A DNA stretch of 35,185 bases from Lachnospiraceae bacterium UBA7589 (GTDB lineage: Bacteria; Bacillota; Clostridia; Lachnospirales; Lachnospiraceae): NCBI GenBank assembly GCA_002476495.1, contig DLKL01000019.1, forward strand, positions 1,837 through 37,021, given 5' to 3'. Made by a program: the position numbers and the translations under genes. Below, piece after piece: positions 16,275-24,251 of this stretch (the stretch's first letter is position 1; each line of letters begins with the position of its first letter). The notes under the pieces were generated by a model that was not told the DNA's origin, searched no databases, and saw only the letters and a program-made list of their open reading frames with translations.

Positions 16275-16850
16275 ATGACTGAAACTGAATTCCGGACAGC
16301 AATAGCTATGCTGCTGAATGGCAATAAGGAAGGATTAAGGCAGATATACGAAGCATATGTAAGATTTATCTATGGAATTGTGTATGATAATGTCAGAAAC
16401 AGGGCTGATGCGGAGGATATAACCTCTGAATTTTTTATAAAACTGCTAAGAGCAGCAGATACATATAAAGCCGGAGGAGCTCATCGGGCATGGATGGCCA
16501 GGATTGCAAAAAATATGTCCATTGATTTTTTGAGAAAAAAAGGTCATGAGGTCTATGAAACTGAGGATAACAGTGAGAAAAATGAATCTATGAGCCTTAT
16601 TGAATATGGACAGAAACAGGAAGGGTGGGACTCTCCTGTAGAAGCACGGGCTATATTGGAAAGGGATATGAGTCAGGCATTGGCAAGGCTTGGAATACAG
16701 GAAAGAGAAATCATAGATATGAAGCTGACAGGACAATTAAAATTCAGGGAAATTGCCATGGTGCTTGGTCAGCCCATAGGAACGGTAACCTGGATATATA
16801 ATCAGGGAATAAAAAAATTAAGGAGGTATCTGGCAGACTATGAAAGATAA
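16275..16850 (+). CDS. ECF-type RNA polymerase sigma factor
   Basis: Alternative sigma factor of 191 residues. Region 2 is visible in IYEAYVRFIYGIVYDNVRNR followed by ADAEDITSEFFIKLL and AWMARIAKNMSIDFLRKKG (about 20-95). Region 4 spans about 135-188 with a helix-turn-helix in KFREIAMVLGQPIGTVTWIY. A GGGGGG-rich ribosome site precedes the ATG. The gene overlaps the next one by 11 bases, the usual arrangement for a sigma factor and its membrane anti-sigma factor. The stimulus is unknown. Confidence 0.92.
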   Translation: MTETEFRTAIAMLLNGNKEGLRQIYEAYVRFIYGIVYDNVRNRADAEDITSEFFIKLLRAADTYKAGGAHRAWMARIAKNMSIDFLRKKGHEVYETEDNSEKNESMSLIEYGQKQEGWDSPVEARAILERDMSQALARLGIQEREIIDMKLTGQLKFREIAMVLGQPIGTVTWIYNQGIKKLRRYLADYER

Positions 16851-17526
16851 CAGAGAAGAAAAGACGGATATGGATAATAATATAGAGATAATGCCAAATG
16901 AAATGCAGGATGCCTATAACAGTATTGTCAGTAATGAAACTCCTGATTTGTGGAGCCGAATCGAAGCAGGCTACGAAAGTGAATATTGTAATTTCCGGAA
17001 GGAAAAACACCAAAAGAAAGCTTATAAACACAAAAAGGCTATTGTATCTCTGGCTGCGGCAATTCTGGTATTTTTAATAGCTGTACCTGTGGCTTCTATG
17101 TTTAACAGGCAGAAAAAAAGCTCTGATTATGCCGGGAAGGAGGATTTGTATATGGAAGATAAAAATGATACAAATATGAATATTAATGAAAACATTCATG
17201 AGCAGGCAGATGCAGAAATATGTGAAGAAATCAATAATAATCAGGAAACAGCTGCCGAAAGCAATGAAATTGATGTCCTTGAGGCTGATTGCAATATTAA
17301 TTACGTAGATGATAACCATATTGAATTTATAATAAGAACTGTTATATCAAATGAATCCGGAATAAACATTGGTGAGGGAGATGCTATAGCTGTAGAAAAT
17401 AGTGGCATTATACCAAAATTACAGGAAAAGAAGGAATATATTTGTCACTTCAGCAGAATTACAATTGATGATAATAACAGAATAACAGGATATTTAGATG
17501 ATATCACACAAAAATCCAACCGATAA
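16840..17526 (+). CDS. Single-pass membrane protein, probable anti-sigma factor
   Basis: The protein has 228 residues. A cytoplasmic part (about 1-65) contains MPNEMQDAYNSIV and TPDLWSRIEAGYE, similar in style to short anti-sigma domains. A transmembrane helix follows (about 67-88, KAIVSLAAAILVFLIAVPVA), then an outer region of about 135 residues, acidic and Asn-rich at first and then a folded-looking end. The overlap with the sigma gene and this topology support an anti-sigma role, but there is no zinc-binding HxxxCxxC motif, so the assignment is inference. Confidence 0.6.
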   Translation: MKDNREEKTDMDNNIEIMPNEMQDAYNSIVSNETPDLWSRIEAGYESEYCNFRKEKHQKKAYKHKKAIVSLAAAILVFLIAVPVASMFNRQKKSSDYAGKEDLYMEDKNDTNMNINENIHEQADAEICEEINNNQETAAESNEIDVLEADCNINYVDDNHIEFIIRTVISNESGINIGEGDAIAVENSGIIPKLQEKKEYICHFSRITIDDNNRITGYLDDITQKSNR

Positions 17527-17599
17527 AAACAGACTTTATATTGCCAAACCATGGAGATAAAATAAGTTTATACTAATTATGAAAAATCTGTGCATCAGG

Positions 17600-17628
17600 T
17601 TGTCATTTTGTTAAAATGTGGCTATAAT
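17600..17628 (+). promoter_or_regulatory. Strong promoter of the acyltransferase/GT8 cluster
   Basis: -35 TTGTCA (17600-17605), 17-base spacer, perfect -10 TATAAT (17623-17628). Transcription would start near 17635, which rules out translation starts further upstream and places the start at 17668. Confidence 0.75.
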
Positions 17629-17667
17629 CAATATATTATTAAAGTGTCAGGCAGAGTAGTAATTCAC

Positions 17668-18465
17668 ATGAAAAAAACACATGATAATTTGACAAAACAG
17701 GTTATATATTACAGTGATGAATTAAACGATGAATTTTCCAAGGCTGTTATTACTCCACGGGTAATCGATGAAAAATATGATTACGGGGGTGGAATATTAA
17801 GAGCCCTTGGAAGGTTTGTCTTTTATTATATTATTGCAAGACCTGCAGCATATATATTCTTGAAGATAAAGTTTCATCACAAAATAGAAAATAAGCAGGT
17901 GCTGGAGGAGAGTAGGCTGACAGGTTACTTTTTATACGGAAATCATACAAATGATATAGCTGATGCCCTGATTCCGACTATAGTATCATATCCGAGGGGA
18001 GTGTATGTTATCGTTCATCCTAATAATGTATCCATGCCTTTTCTGGGTAGAATTACACCATCTCTTGGAGCAGTCCCTCTTCCGGGAGATAAAAAGGCTG
18101 TGAATAATTTTGTATCCGGGATAAATAATATTATCAGAAAGAAAGGCTGCGTTGCCATATATCCGGAGGCTCACATATGGCCATATTATACAAAAATAAG
18201 AAATTTTAAGGATACATCTTTTAGATATCCGGTAAAGGAAGGCGTTCCGGCATTTTGCTTTACCAATACCTATCAGAAGAAAAGGTGGGGTAAAGGCCCA
18301 CGGATTGTGACATATGTGGATGGCCCGTTTTATCCTGCTTCAGATATTCCGGTAGGCGCCGCAAGAAAAAAACTCAGAGATGAAATATATGAGACGATGA
18401 AAAAAAGAAGTGAAAATAATACTGTTGAAATGATAAAGTACATTAAGAAAGAGGACCAGAAATGA
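17668..18465 (+). CDS. Lysophospholipid acyltransferase family protein (divergent HX5D motif)
   Basis: Probable membrane-associated acyltransferase, 265 residues from the ATG at 17668. An ATG at 17590 in the same frame is excluded because the promoter lies inside that extension. A hydrophobic segment (about 48-66) precedes the catalytic region. The motif reads NHTNDIAD: His93 is followed by Asp at +3 and +6, not at the +5 of a classical HX4D. The acceptor motif is YPEAHIWPYYTKIRNF. The combination resembles a Firmicutes subgroup of the family. The stop overlaps the start of the GT8 gene by 4 bases, so the two are translationally coupled. The substrate is unknown. Confidence 0.8.
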   Translation: MKKTHDNLTKQVIYYSDELNDEFSKAVITPRVIDEKYDYGGGILRALGRFVFYYIIARPAAYIFLKIKFHHKIENKQVLEESRLTGYFLYGNHTNDIADALIPTIVSYPRGVYVIVHPNNVSMPFLGRITPSLGAVPLPGDKKAVNNFVSGINNIIRKKGCVAIYPEAHIWPYYTKIRNFKDTSFRYPVKEGVPAFCFTNTYQKKRWGKGPRIVTYVDGPFYPASDIPVGAARKKLRDEIYETMKKRSENNTVEMIKYIKKEDQK

Positions 18466-19301
18466 ATTTACTTTTTTCAGGAAATGACAATGTATTTGAC
18501 GGGATATTATCCTGCCTGCTTTCTGTTTTTAAGCGGACGCAGACAAAAGAGGCTTTTTCAATTTATATTCTTACCATGGACGTTTCAAGAATTAAGCCGG
18601 AATATATTCCTATAGAGGATGGAAAAATTGCTTTTTTGGATGAGGTGGCAAAGCAGTATAATCCTGCCAACAAAATAGTAAAGATTGATGTTACGGATAT
18701 ATACGAAAGGGAATTTTGCAATTCACCTAACGAACAGTGCTATTGTTCGCCGTATACCCTGCTCAGACTTTTTATTGATATGATACCCGATATACCGGAT
18801 AAAATTCTATATCTTGATGTGGATATTTTGTTTAACAGGGATATTACACTTTTGTATAATCAGGATGTAGAGGGATATGAGTATTGTGCTGCCAGGGATC
18901 ACTATGGGAAATATATAATTAATCATAATTATATAAATGCCGGAGTATTGCTCTTTAATATGCCTCTGTGCAGGAAAAACGGACTATTTGAAAAGGCAAG
19001 GGAGCTTATTAAAACAAAGAAGCTGCCATTTGCAGATCAGAGTGCAATATACAGAAGCACAACGAGAAAGAAAATGCTGCCGCAGAAATATAACGATCAG
19101 AAATTTTTACACAAGAGTACAGTGGTCAGACATTTTTCCAAAAGACTATTTTATCTGCCTTACCCTCATACTGCCAATATAAAGCAATGGAACGTGAGTA
19201 AGGTATATTCGGTTTTTCACTACTTTGAATTTGATGACGTATTGTACGAATATATATATCTGAGGAGGAAATATGATAATGAAAAACAAAATTACATTTA
19301 G
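18462..19301 (+). CDS. Glycosyltransferase family 8 protein
   Basis: Retaining glycosyltransferase of 279 residues, probably cytoplasmic or at the inner membrane face, using a nucleotide sugar. The metal- and sugar-nucleotide-binding DXD motif is Asp119-Val-Asp121 in KILYLDVDILFNRD. Also typical are YINAGVLLFNM and ADQSAIY. The C-terminus is rich in basic and aromatic residues. The start overlaps the acyltransferase stop by 4 bases, and its end overlaps the following fused gene by 29 bases, so three genes are tightly linked. It probably adds a sugar to a lipid or surface glycan; the acceptor cannot be deduced. Confidence 0.88.
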   Translation: MNLLFSGNDNVFDGILSCLLSVFKRTQTKEAFSIYILTMDVSRIKPEYIPIEDGKIAFLDEVAKQYNPANKIVKIDVTDIYEREFCNSPNEQCYCSPYTLLRLFIDMIPDIPDKILYLDVDILFNRDITLLYNQDVEGYEYCAARDHYGKYIINHNYINAGVLLFNMPLCRKNGLFEKARELIKTKKLPFADQSAIYRSTTRKKMLPQKYNDQKFLHKSTVVRHFSKRLFYLPYPHTANIKQWNVSKVYSVFHYFEFDDVLYEYIYLRRKYDNEKQNYI

Positions 19302-21072
19302 AAAGCATCACAGGGAAATTCCCATATTCTTTGCGGCAGATGATAAATATACCAAATTTATGATGGTAACCATGCGTTCCATTATTGACAATATTTCCCC
19401 AAAAAAAATATATAGATTTTATGTGCTTCATACAGATATAAGTGAGGAAAACCAGCTCCTTGTCAAGAGAATGGAAAAATCTAACTGCAGGATTATATTT
19501 GTAAATGTAGCCAGGGAGTTAAAAAGGATCGAAAAGAAAATAAGCATAAGGGATTATTATACATCTACAACCTATTACCGGATATTTATAGCTGATATGT
19601 TTCCCGAATATGATAAGGTTTTGTATGTTGACAGTGACACGATAGTAAGAGAGGATATAGCAGGACTTTATCAATATGAGCTGGGGAATAATTATATAGG
19701 CGCAGTCAGGGATCAGCTTGTGGTTCAGACAGAACTCTATGGGGATTATGTTGAGAAAGTGCTGGGAATATCAAGGGGAGCATACTTTAATGCCGGTGTC
19801 GTACTGATTAACTGTGAGGCTTTCCGAAAAAAGAATATGCTTAAGAAATTCATGGATTTGTTAAGTACGTATACATTTGTTGTAGCCCAGGATCAGGATT
19901 ATCTCAATATACTATGCAAGGATAACGTTTTATGGCTGGATCACAGATGGAATGTGCAGATGATAGGAGACATATCCTGCCCTGAAGATAAGGCAAAGCT
20001 TATTCATTATAACCTTGCTGCCAAACCATGGCATTACAGGGATTGCAGATTTGGAAAATACTTCTGGGAGTATGCTGAAAAAACAGACAAATACCGGGAA
20101 CTTGTGGATATCCTTAACAGCTTTACAAAGGAGGATGCCGACAAGGACAAATTCTATGGAGACAATCTGGAAAGTCTGGCCATAGCAGAAATAAGAAATA
20201 AAAATAATTATTACAATCTTTTTGGAGAAAATGAGGAGATAAAGCTTGACCGTATAGAAGTATTGCGACGTATCAGCCAATTGGAAAAGGAGGGCATATT
20301 TGATAAGGATGTGGAAAATGACCCACCTGGAAGAGAATTAATGCCTGAAGAAGTGGATTATCTTAGAAGCAATGTAAGCAATAAGCTTAGAACGAGGTAT
20401 GCATTTAAGATAGGATATTGGTTTGTAGGAAACCTGATTCGTAAAAAACAGCTTGTAATCAAGGATGTAAAGGGAACTGAAAACCTTAAAAATCTGGATA
20501 CGGGGGCAGTTCTTACCTGCAATCATTTCAATGCCTTTGACAGCTTTGCCATGCAGCTTGCCTTTGACAGGGCAAAGCTTACCAGAAAGAAGCTTTTCAG
20601 GGTGATAAGCGAAAATAATTATACTGCTTTTCCGGGCTTTTATGGCTTTTTAATGCGAAATTGCAATACTTTGCCTTTAAGCTCTAACAGCTCTACCATG
20701 AAAAAATTTTTAAAGGCGGTTAACAAAATACTGCATAAGGGACATTTTATTCTTGTATATCCGGAGCAGAGCATGTGGTGGAATTACCGTAAGCCCAAGC
20801 CGCTTAAGAAGGGGGCATATAATTTTGCGGTAAGTAATAACGTTCCTGTGGTTCCGTGCTTTATTACAATGGAGGATACGGAGATTATGGATAAGGATGG
20901 CTTTCCTGTACAGGCATATACTGTTCACATAGAAAAACCTATTTATCCTGACAGCAACTACAATAAGAATGAAAATATTACCAGGATGATGCAGGAAAAT
21001 TCCAGGGTATGGAAGGAGATTTATGAGGAAACCTATGGAATTCCTCTTACTTATACCTGTGATGAAAAATAA
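19273..21072 (+). CDS. Fusion protein: GT8 glycosyltransferase plus PlsC-like acyltransferase
   Basis: A 599-residue protein with two catalytic domains. Residues about 12-270 form a GT8 domain with DXD at Asp120-Asp122 (VLYVDSDTIV), YFNAGVVLINCEAF, QDQDYLN and a C-terminal IHYNLAAKPWHY. A polar, charged linker follows (about 280-370). Residues about 385-590 form an acyltransferase domain with HX4D in CNHFNAFD (His418, Asp423) and YPEQSMWWNYRKPKP. Both active sites look intact. The start is ATG 19273 (or 19279) after GAGGAGG, inside the end of the previous gene. Joining sugar transfer and acyl transfer in one chain suggests successive steps on one lipid-linked acceptor, but the product is unknown. 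The reading frame is continuous, so a sequencing artefact is unlikely. Confidence 0.88.
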   Translation: MIMKNKITFRKHHREIPIFFAADDKYTKFMMVTMRSIIDNISPKKIYRFYVLHTDISEENQLLVKRMEKSNCRIIFVNVARELKRIEKKISIRDYYTSTTYYRIFIADMFPEYDKVLYVDSDTIVREDIAGLYQYELGNNYIGAVRDQLVVQTELYGDYVEKVLGISRGAYFNAGVVLINCEAFRKKNMLKKFMDLLSTYTFVVAQDQDYLNILCKDNVLWLDHRWNVQMIGDISCPEDKAKLIHYNLAAKPWHYRDCRFGKYFWEYAEKTDKYRELVDILNSFTKEDADKDKFYGDNLESLAIAEIRNKNNYYNLFGENEEIKLDRIEVLRRISQLEKEGIFDKDVENDPPGRELMPEEVDYLRSNVSNKLRTRYAFKIGYWFVGNLIRKKQLVIKDVKGTENLKNLDTGAVLTCNHFNAFDSFAMQLAFDRAKLTRKKLFRVISENNYTAFPGFYGFLMRNCNTLPLSSNSSTMKKFLKAVNKILHKGHFILVYPEQSMWWNYRKPKPLKKGAYNFAVSNNVPVVPCFITMEDTEIMDKDGFPVQAYTVHIEKPIYPDSNYNKNENITRMMQENSRVWKEIYEETYGIPLTYTCDEK

Positions 21073-21117
21073 TATATTTGTATTAATACCGGTCTTTCAT
21101 TTTGAAACAGGCTGATG

Positions 21118-21123
21118 TATAAT
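21118..21123 (+). promoter_or_regulatory. -10 element of the thiamine operon
   Basis: A perfect TATAAT lies about 20 bases upstream of the riboswitch. A weak -35 TTTCAT is found 17 bases further upstream. Confidence 0.5.
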
Positions 21124-21134
21124 ACGAAGAGATA

Positions 21135-21226
21135 GTGGAATGGGAGCTTGTATAACAGGCTGAGAGGAAGGTGTGCACCTTCGACCAGTGACCTGATTTG
21201 GATAATGCCAACGTAGGGATACCTTA
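21135..21226 (+). ncRNA. TPP riboswitch (THI element)
   Basis: All conserved blocks are visible: GGGAGC, GCTGAGA (21159-21165), ACCTGAT (21191-21197), TGGATAATGCCA (21199-21210) and GTAGGGA (21213-21219). An extra perfect 7-bp hairpin (GAAGGTG/CACCTTC, 21167-21182) fits the optional P3a stem of the family. It precedes the thiamine operon and a terminator, so thiamine diphosphate most likely causes premature termination. Confidence 0.95.
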
Positions 21227-21242
21227 ATTGAAGTGTTTTCAA

Positions 21243-21285
21243 GGGGAAATTACCAGTTAGGTGACTTCCCCTGTTTTTATTTTAT
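21243..21285 (+). terminator. Riboswitch-controlled terminator
   Basis: GGGGAA pairs with TTCCCC, and the stem continues with an ACC/GGT pair around AGTTA, with one mismatch; TGTTTTTATTTT follows. ACCTTAATTG (21221-21230) could pair with CAGTTAGGT (21254-21262) as an antiterminator when thiamine diphosphate is absent. Confidence 0.75.
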
Positions 21286-21365
21286 AGGATGCTTTAAGAA
21301 AATTTGTCAGTACGGATGACATGAATGTTGTTTACAAGTGCAAAAAAAATTGTGAGGTGATATAT

Positions 21366-21560
21366 GTGATAAAAATTAATGGTCAGTTATGTAATATGGA
21401 TGGTAAAACCATAGCGGAATATCTGTCCGAAACAGATTATGACATAAGGCGTATAGCCGTGGAAAAAAACGGCGATATAGTTCCAAAATCCCAATACAGC
21501 GGCACCCTGCTAAATGATGGAGATATTGTGGAAGTTGTCAGCTTTGTGGGAGGTGGCTGA
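21366..21560 (+). CDS. thiS: Sulfur carrier protein ThiS
   Basis: Small ubiquitin-like sulfur carrier of thiazole synthesis, 64 residues. It ends in the Gly-Gly tail (FVGGG) whose C-terminus becomes a thiocarboxylate after adenylation by ThiF. I chose the GTG at 21366 because GAGGTGA sits just before it and the length then matches the family; the ATG at 21321 would add 15 unrelated residues. It is the first gene after the TPP riboswitch and is 1 base from thiF. Confidence 0.92.
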   Translation: MIKINGQLCNMDGKTIAEYLSETDYDIRRIAVEKNGDIVPKSQYSGTLLNDGDIVEVVSFVGGG

Positions 21561-21561
21561 T

Positions 21562-22197
21562 ATGATACCAACAAGAGAAGAAATGAAGCTTGCCCTGGAG
21601 AAGCGCCAGGGAAGGGAGCTTACAAAAAGATTTGAGAATACTGCTGTTGCAATATGTGGACTCGGAGGACTTGGCTCCAATATTTCCATATGTCTTGCCA
21701 GAGCCGGGATAGGAAGGCTTATACTCATAGATTTTGACCGGGTAGATATAACCAACCTTCATCGCCAGCAATATCGGGCAGATCAGGTAGGAGAATATAA
21801 AACCCGGGCGCTTAGCAATAATCTGAAGGAAATATTTCCTTATGTGGATATAGAGAGCCACAATGTAAAGATAACTGAAGAAAATGCTTTGGAATTACTG
21901 AAGGATGCAGATATAATTTGCGAAGCCTTTGACAATCCCGAGTGTAAGGCCATGCTTACCAATCTGGTGCTGGAAAGGCAATGTGACAAGTATCTGGTCG
22001 CAGCATCAGGTATGGCGGGAATGGGCAGCCCCAATGACATAAAGACAAGACGGATTGCTAAAAATTTTTATCTTTGCGGAGATGGAATAAGTGATGTAGG
22101 CGATGATATCGGACTGGTGTCATCAAGAGTTATGCTGTGTGCTGCCCATCAGGCTCATACAATACTCAGGATTATAGCAGGAAAATATGATGTGTAA
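21562..22197 (+). CDS. thiF: ThiS adenylyltransferase ThiF
   Basis: E1-like enzyme that adenylates the C-terminus of ThiS, 211 residues. The nucleotide-binding glycine motif is CGLGGLGSN (about residues 31-39), followed by LIDFDRVDITNLHRQQY, which contains the Asp and Arg/Gln residues typical of the MoeB/ThiF family. It is shorter than E. coli ThiF and has no CxxC zinc pairs, as in the short clostridial ThiF form. The ATG at 21562 follows GGAGGTG inside the end of thiS. Longer starts upstream overlap thiS and are unlikely. Confidence 0.92.
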   Translation: MIPTREEMKLALEKRQGRELTKRFENTAVAICGLGGLGSNISICLARAGIGRLILIDFDRVDITNLHRQQYRADQVGEYKTRALSNNLKEIFPYVDIESHNVKITEENALELLKDADIICEAFDNPECKAMLTNLVLERQCDKYLVAASGMAGMGSPNDIKTRRIAKNFYLCGDGISDVGDDIGLVSSRVMLCAAHQAHTILRIIAGKYDV

Positions 22198-22216
22198 GAA
22201 GAAAGAAGGATAATTA

Positions 22217-22987
22217 ATGAAGGAAGATAAGCTTATTATTGGAGGCCATGAGTTTGACTCCAGATTTATTCTTGGTTCAGGTAAATATTCACTTGAGCTT
22301 ATCAGGTCGGCGGTTAAGGATGCCGGGGCACAGATAATAACACTGGCAGTAAGAAGAGCTAATACAAATGAAAAGGAAAATATACTTGATTATATCCCGG
22401 AAAATGTAACGCTTCTGCCAAATACAAGTGGTGCCAGAACTGCCGGGGAGGCAGTCAGGATTGCAAGACTTGCCAGGGAGCTTGGATGTGGAAATTTTGT
22501 TAAAATAGAAATAATGAGAGATTCAAAGTATCTTCTTCCTGATAATCAGGAAACAATTAAAGCCACAGAGATTCTTGCATCTGAGGGCTTTGTGGTTATG
22601 CCGTATATGTACCCTGACTTGAATGTTGCCAGAGATCTTGTTAATGCCGGAGCAGCGGCAATTATGCCTCTGGCAGCTCCTATAGGCTCTAACAAAGGGC
22701 TGGCTACTAAGGATTTTATACAGATACTTATTGATGAGATAGAATTGCCGGTTATAGTGGATGCCGGCATAGGAAGACCTTCACAGGCCTGTGAAGCTAT
22801 GGAAATGGGGGCAGCGGCCATTATGGCTAACACTGCCCTTGCAACGGCAGGAAATCTTACTATGATGGCATCTGCCTTTGGTCAGGCTGTTCAGGCCGGA
22901 CGAAAGGCATATTTGTCAGGGCTTGGCAGAGTGCTTACAAGAGGTGCCTCCTCGTCAGATCCGTTAACCGGTTTTTTGAGAGATTAG
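22217..22987 (+). CDS. thiG: Thiazole synthase ThiG
   Basis: Forms the thiazole ring from deoxyxylulose phosphate, dehydroglycine and the ThiS thiocarboxylate. The 256 residues match the family. Lys96 in NFVKIEIMRD is the expected imine-forming lysine. IIVDAGIG-type phosphate-binding segments are present (VIVDAGIGRPSQACEAMEMG, about 175-194). It lies 19 bases after thiF and 10 bases before thiH, its usual partner under anaerobic conditions. Confidence 0.97.
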   Translation: MKEDKLIIGGHEFDSRFILGSGKYSLELIRSAVKDAGAQIITLAVRRANTNEKENILDYIPENVTLLPNTSGARTAGEAVRIARLARELGCGNFVKIEIMRDSKYLLPDNQETIKATEILASEGFVVMPYMYPDLNVARDLVNAGAAAIMPLAAPIGSNKGLATKDFIQILIDEIELPVIVDAGIGRPSQACEAMEMGAAAIMANTALATAGNLTMMASAFGQAVQAGRKAYLSGLGRVLTRGASSSDPLTGFLRD

Positions 22988-22997
22988 GAGGTCCGGA

Positions 22998-24251
22998 ATG
23001 GAGAACAAATTTTATGTTGACTCGGATTTTCTGTCTCCCGAAGCCCTGGAGAAAAAACACCGGCTGGAGACAGATCCCTCATTTAGAAAAAACCATATGG
23101 AATATTTGCCGGATATGGAAAAAATAGATTCAGATATATGCGACAGTGTTATGAGGCATATGAACAGCTATGACTATGATAAATATACTGCTAATGATGT
23201 AAGGAGGGCATTGGAGCATGAAAACTGCACCATTGAAGATTTTAAGGCCTTGCTTTCACCTGCGGCAGAACCATTTTTGGAAGAGATGGCAAACAGGGCA
23301 CGACGTGAAACAGGTAAGCAATTTGGCAATACCGTGTATATTTTTACTCCTCTTTATATAGCAAATTACTGCGAGAATTACTGCGTGTATTGTGGCTTTA
23401 ATTGCTATAACCATATTAAACGTATGAAGCTTACAATGGAAGAAATAGAGAGGGAAATGAAGATTATAGCTGAAAGTGGAATGGAAGAGATACTTATTCT
23501 TACCGGGGAAAGCCGAGCTGTAAGTGATGTAAAATATATTGGCGAGGCATGTAAGCTGGCAAGAAAGTATTTCAGAATGGTGGGAATAGAAATTTATCCC
23601 GTAAATACAGATGAATACAGATATCTTCATGAGTGTGGAGTCGATTATGTAACTGTATTTCAGGAGACCTATAATCCGGATAAATACGAGACACTTCATC
23701 TGATGGGACATAAAAGGGTATGGCCATACAGATTTGATGCCCAGGAAAGAGCTTTAATGGGAGGAATGAGAGGGGTTGCATTTTCTGCCCTCTTAGGACT
23801 GTGGGATTTTAGAAGGGATGCACTGGCTACAGGATTGCATGCTTATTATATCCAGAGAAAATATCCTTATGGTGAAATATCTATTTCCTGCCCAAGACTC
23901 AGACCAATTATTAACAATGAAAAGATTAATCCCCTGGATGTACATGAAAAGCAGCTTTGCCAGATAATATGTGCATACAGGTTATTTCTCCCATTTGCCG
24001 GCATCACGGTATCATCAAGGGAAAGTGCAAGGTTCAGGGATGGAATAGTGAAAATAGCGGCAACTAAGGTTTCGGCCGGTGTTTCTACAGGAATAGGAGA
24101 CCATGAAAGCAAATATAACGGAAAGGAGTCAGAGGGCCGGCAGGGTGATGAACAATTTGAGATAAATGACAGCAGAAGCCTTGAATCCATGTATAAGGAT
24201 ATTTCAGGGGAAGGCTTACAGCCGGTACTTAATGATTATTTGTATGTGTAG
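22998..24251 (+). CDS. thiH: 2-iminoacetate synthase ThiH (radical SAM)
   Basis: Oxygen-sensitive enzyme that cleaves tyrosine to dehydroglycine for the thiazole ring, 417 residues. The iron-sulfur cluster motif CX3CX2C is Cys125, Cys129 and Cys132 in ANYCENYCVYCGFN. ILTGESR and VSAGVSTGIGDHE, typical of ThiH, are visible. Its presence in place of the oxygen-using glycine oxidase ThiO agrees with an anaerobe. A GGAGG site precedes the ATG. The 3' end overlaps the tenI start by 8 bases. Confidence 0.97.
   Translation: MENKFYVDSDFLSPEALEKKHRLETDPSFRKNHMEYLPDMEKIDSDICDSVMRHMNSYDYDKYTANDVRRALEHENCTIEDFKALLSPAAEPFLEEMANRARRETGKQFGNTVYIFTPLYIANYCENYCVYCGFNCYNHIKRMKLTMEEIEREMKIIAESGMEEILILTGESRAVSDVKYIGEACKLARKYFRMVGIEIYPVNTDEYRYLHECGVDYVTVFQETYNPDKYETLHLMGHKRVWPYRFDAQERALMGGMRGVAFSALLGLWDFRRDALATGLHAYYIQRKYPYGEISISCPRLRPIINNEKINPLDVHEKQLCQIICAYRLFLPFAGITVSSRESARFRDGIVKIAATKVSAGVSTGIGDHESKYNGKESEGRQGDEQFEINDSRSLESMYKDISGEGLQPVLNDYLYV

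Noticed and set aside
17590..17667. N-terminal extension of the acyltransferase starting at 17590
   Set aside because: A near-perfect promoter (17600-17628) lies inside it, so the transcript would start after that codon.
19273..21072. Fusion caused by a sequencing error or a lost stop codon
   Set aside because: The frame runs unbroken through an ordinary, codon-typical linker and both domains are complete; no residual start or ribosome site at the domain boundary was obvious.
23256..23711. A 151-codon open frame on the minus strand
   Set aside because: It lies completely antisense to thiH, has no recognisable domain and no ribosome site; thiH is a certain gene.
24166..24243. N-terminal extension of TenI
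   Set aside because: It lies within the thiH coding region, and the residues before MCRLLCVTNRKL do not resemble the ThiE/TenI fold.
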